Shown: positions 62,755-64,000 of the stretch, in pieces
How the letters are laid out: each line of letters begins with the position of its first letter
Numbering within the stretch: the stretch's first letter is position 1
Assembly (NCBI GenBank): GCA_947652605.1
Contig: OX393581.1
Coordinates: forward strand, 11,102,640 to 11,166,639
DNA length: 64,000 bases
Direction of reading: 5' to 3'
Source: Elmis aenea
Lineage: Eukaryota; Arthropoda; Insecta; Coleoptera; Elmidae
Notes under the pieces: model-generated
What the model was told of the DNA's origin: nothing
Database searches by the model: none
Seen by the model: the letters and a program-made list of their open reading frames with translations, nothing else
Made by a program: the position numbers and the translations under genes

Positions 62755-63440
62755 CGTTTGTCGCATCCCTTTTTTTCTGTCGTGCCTATCTTGTTCTTGG
62801 AGTCCTCTGTCCTTCATGGCTTCCTTCACCCCTTTTCTCCAGTTTTTTCTTGGCCGGCGTTTTCCCTATTTTACACGTGGTTTCCACTTCCATGCTTGTG
62901 CTGGTAATCGATCTTCTGGCACCCGTCTTAGATGGTCATACCATTTTAATCTCTTTGATGTGATTGTATCAATTATAGTAGTACCTCCGTCCATTCTTTC
63001 TCGGATGTCCGTGTTAGGTATCTACTGTGTCAAGTCTAGTAAAACCGCAGCACTTCCTCCAGTACTCCATTTCCAGATTTGTAATTTTTCTTTCCTCTCT
63101 TTTATAAGTTAACCATAGTTCAGCCCCCTATAGGAATAAACGTACTCTCTATTATTGATTTGTACATTTTATTTTTTGTCATTTTTATCACGCTCTTGTT
63201 CCATAGCAGGGAGTTTAATTTTCTAATGGCAGCTCGTCCTTCTCCGACTCTGTTGGAGATTTCAGTTATACAATTTCCATCACTATCAATCGTAACACCA
63301 AAATATTCGTACTCTTGATTATTTAATTTTCAAGTTGTAAATTGATGGCATGACCTCCAGCAACAAAGTATTCTTTTACCAAATTTTTGACCTGCTTTGA
63401 ACAAATAACGCAAGTCTGTTGTTTATATAAAACATCTGAT
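62755..63440 (-). pseudogene. RTE-like LINE reverse transcriptase C-terminal remnant
   Basis: On the minus strand from about 63320 it reads QEYEYFGVTIDSDG, ISNRVGEGRAAIRKLNSLLW and MYKSIIES. After stops it continues IPNTDIRERMDG, KRLKWYDHLRRVPEDRLPAQ, RRPRKNWRKGVKEAM and DRHDRKKGMR (62800-62761). It is the same family segment as 3805-4432, on the opposite strand. Stops and indels make it inactive; the catalytic core is missing. Confidence 0.8.
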
Positions 63441-64000
63441 ATATTTATTTCACATCATCGCGCGACATCTCAATATCCGGGCGATTTTCCAGCCTTGGTT
63501 TCCTCTCATCAGAAAGGCCCTAACTTGCAATGACAGTCCACATCACAAGGGAGCCCCTAGCTTGATTTCGCTGTAGGCACAGACAGGGGTTTGAATAAGG
63601 TTAGAGCACGAAGAAAGTTATAATTTTTGTTTAGCTGGATTATGTGAAAATAATTTTATAGTAGGTAAGCGCAAGCCTTGGCCGTCGTTTGTCAATTACG
63701 TTTAGCATAAAATATGCAATAGCTGCAAAACAAGGGAGGCTAATCCAAAGAAAAATATGCATTATTACATTATTACAATAAAAAGTAAGTAATTCATACG
63801 GTGAAGCAAAACAGAACAACTTTTTAAAAGTAAGTGTTGCATTATTGTACAATGTTTAAGCAGAAGCAAGGAAAACAAGAAATACCGTTATGGACTTATA
63901 AACCGGAGTACAGAAGTGCTGGATCACCAAATAAAATGATGCAGAAAAAGAACAAACATTTAATGTAAGAATATACCTATAATACAGTTATACATACAGG
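63441..64000. other. No recognised feature to window end
   Basis: No domain, terminal repeat or RNA gene. A GC-richer patch at 63455-63600 has no interpretation. Confidence 0.35.

Overview
This window looks like AT-rich nuclear DNA from an arthropod, most likely an insect and plausibly a beetle. I find no convincing host gene in it: no rRNA, no functional tRNA, no operons and no clear multi-exon gene. Nearly everything recognisable is transposable-element DNA in several stages of decay. It includes non-LTR retrotransposons (Jockey-like, RTE-like and an RNase H-bearing I-like type), Tc1/mariner-superfamily elements (mariner, pogo/Tigger and a DUF4817-type transposase), hAT, piggyBac, a Helitron-like end, a tRNA-derived SINE and many palindromic foldback elements. 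The taxon is inferred from this repertoire and from composition, not from a host gene.

Layout. 1-6 kb: a DUF4817-type transposase split by a MITE, a LINE fragment and a foldback element. 6-14 kb: LINE fragments, a 1.47-kb foldback whose loop carries a DUF4817-type transposase start, a mariner split by a hAT-type MITE, and two small hAT MITEs with 8-bp duplications. 14-27 kb: a Helitron-like end, the first cluster of a ~290-bp satellite-like repeat, a pogo-like element with a zinc-finger tail, a mariner C-terminus and an RNase H LINE. 27.4-29.0 kb: a hAT element holding both a foldback with tandem-repeat arms and a piggyBac element. 31-38 kb: two foldbacks (one with a Jockey insertion in its loop) and a piggyBac-like element with palindromes. 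39-48 kb: LINE fragments, a hAT holding nested foldbacks and a Jockey insertion, a LINE ORF1 remnant and a nearly intact minus-strand LINE. 49-58 kb: a pogo remnant, a SINE with a perfect 12-bp duplication, a second open minus-strand reverse transcriptase, a plus-strand LINE, two more piggyBac-like elements and further satellite units. 59-64 kb: Tigger and hAT transposase tails, a foldback and a LINE fragment.

How the parts relate. There is no pathway here. What can be read is an insertion history, because target duplications and interrupted reading frames give relative order in many places. Three themes stand out: long foldbacks with CAGGGTG-like ends and TA duplications, one of which contains the 5' end of a DUF4817-type transposase gene; four piggyBac-like elements that share TTAA targets but each carry a different palindrome inside their ends; and Jockey-type LINE copies lying inside foldback loops. 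The two longest open reverse transcriptases (about 45.9-47.4 kb and 52.5-53.9 kb, minus strand) keep their catalytic motifs but are 5'-truncated, so neither is likely to be autonomous.
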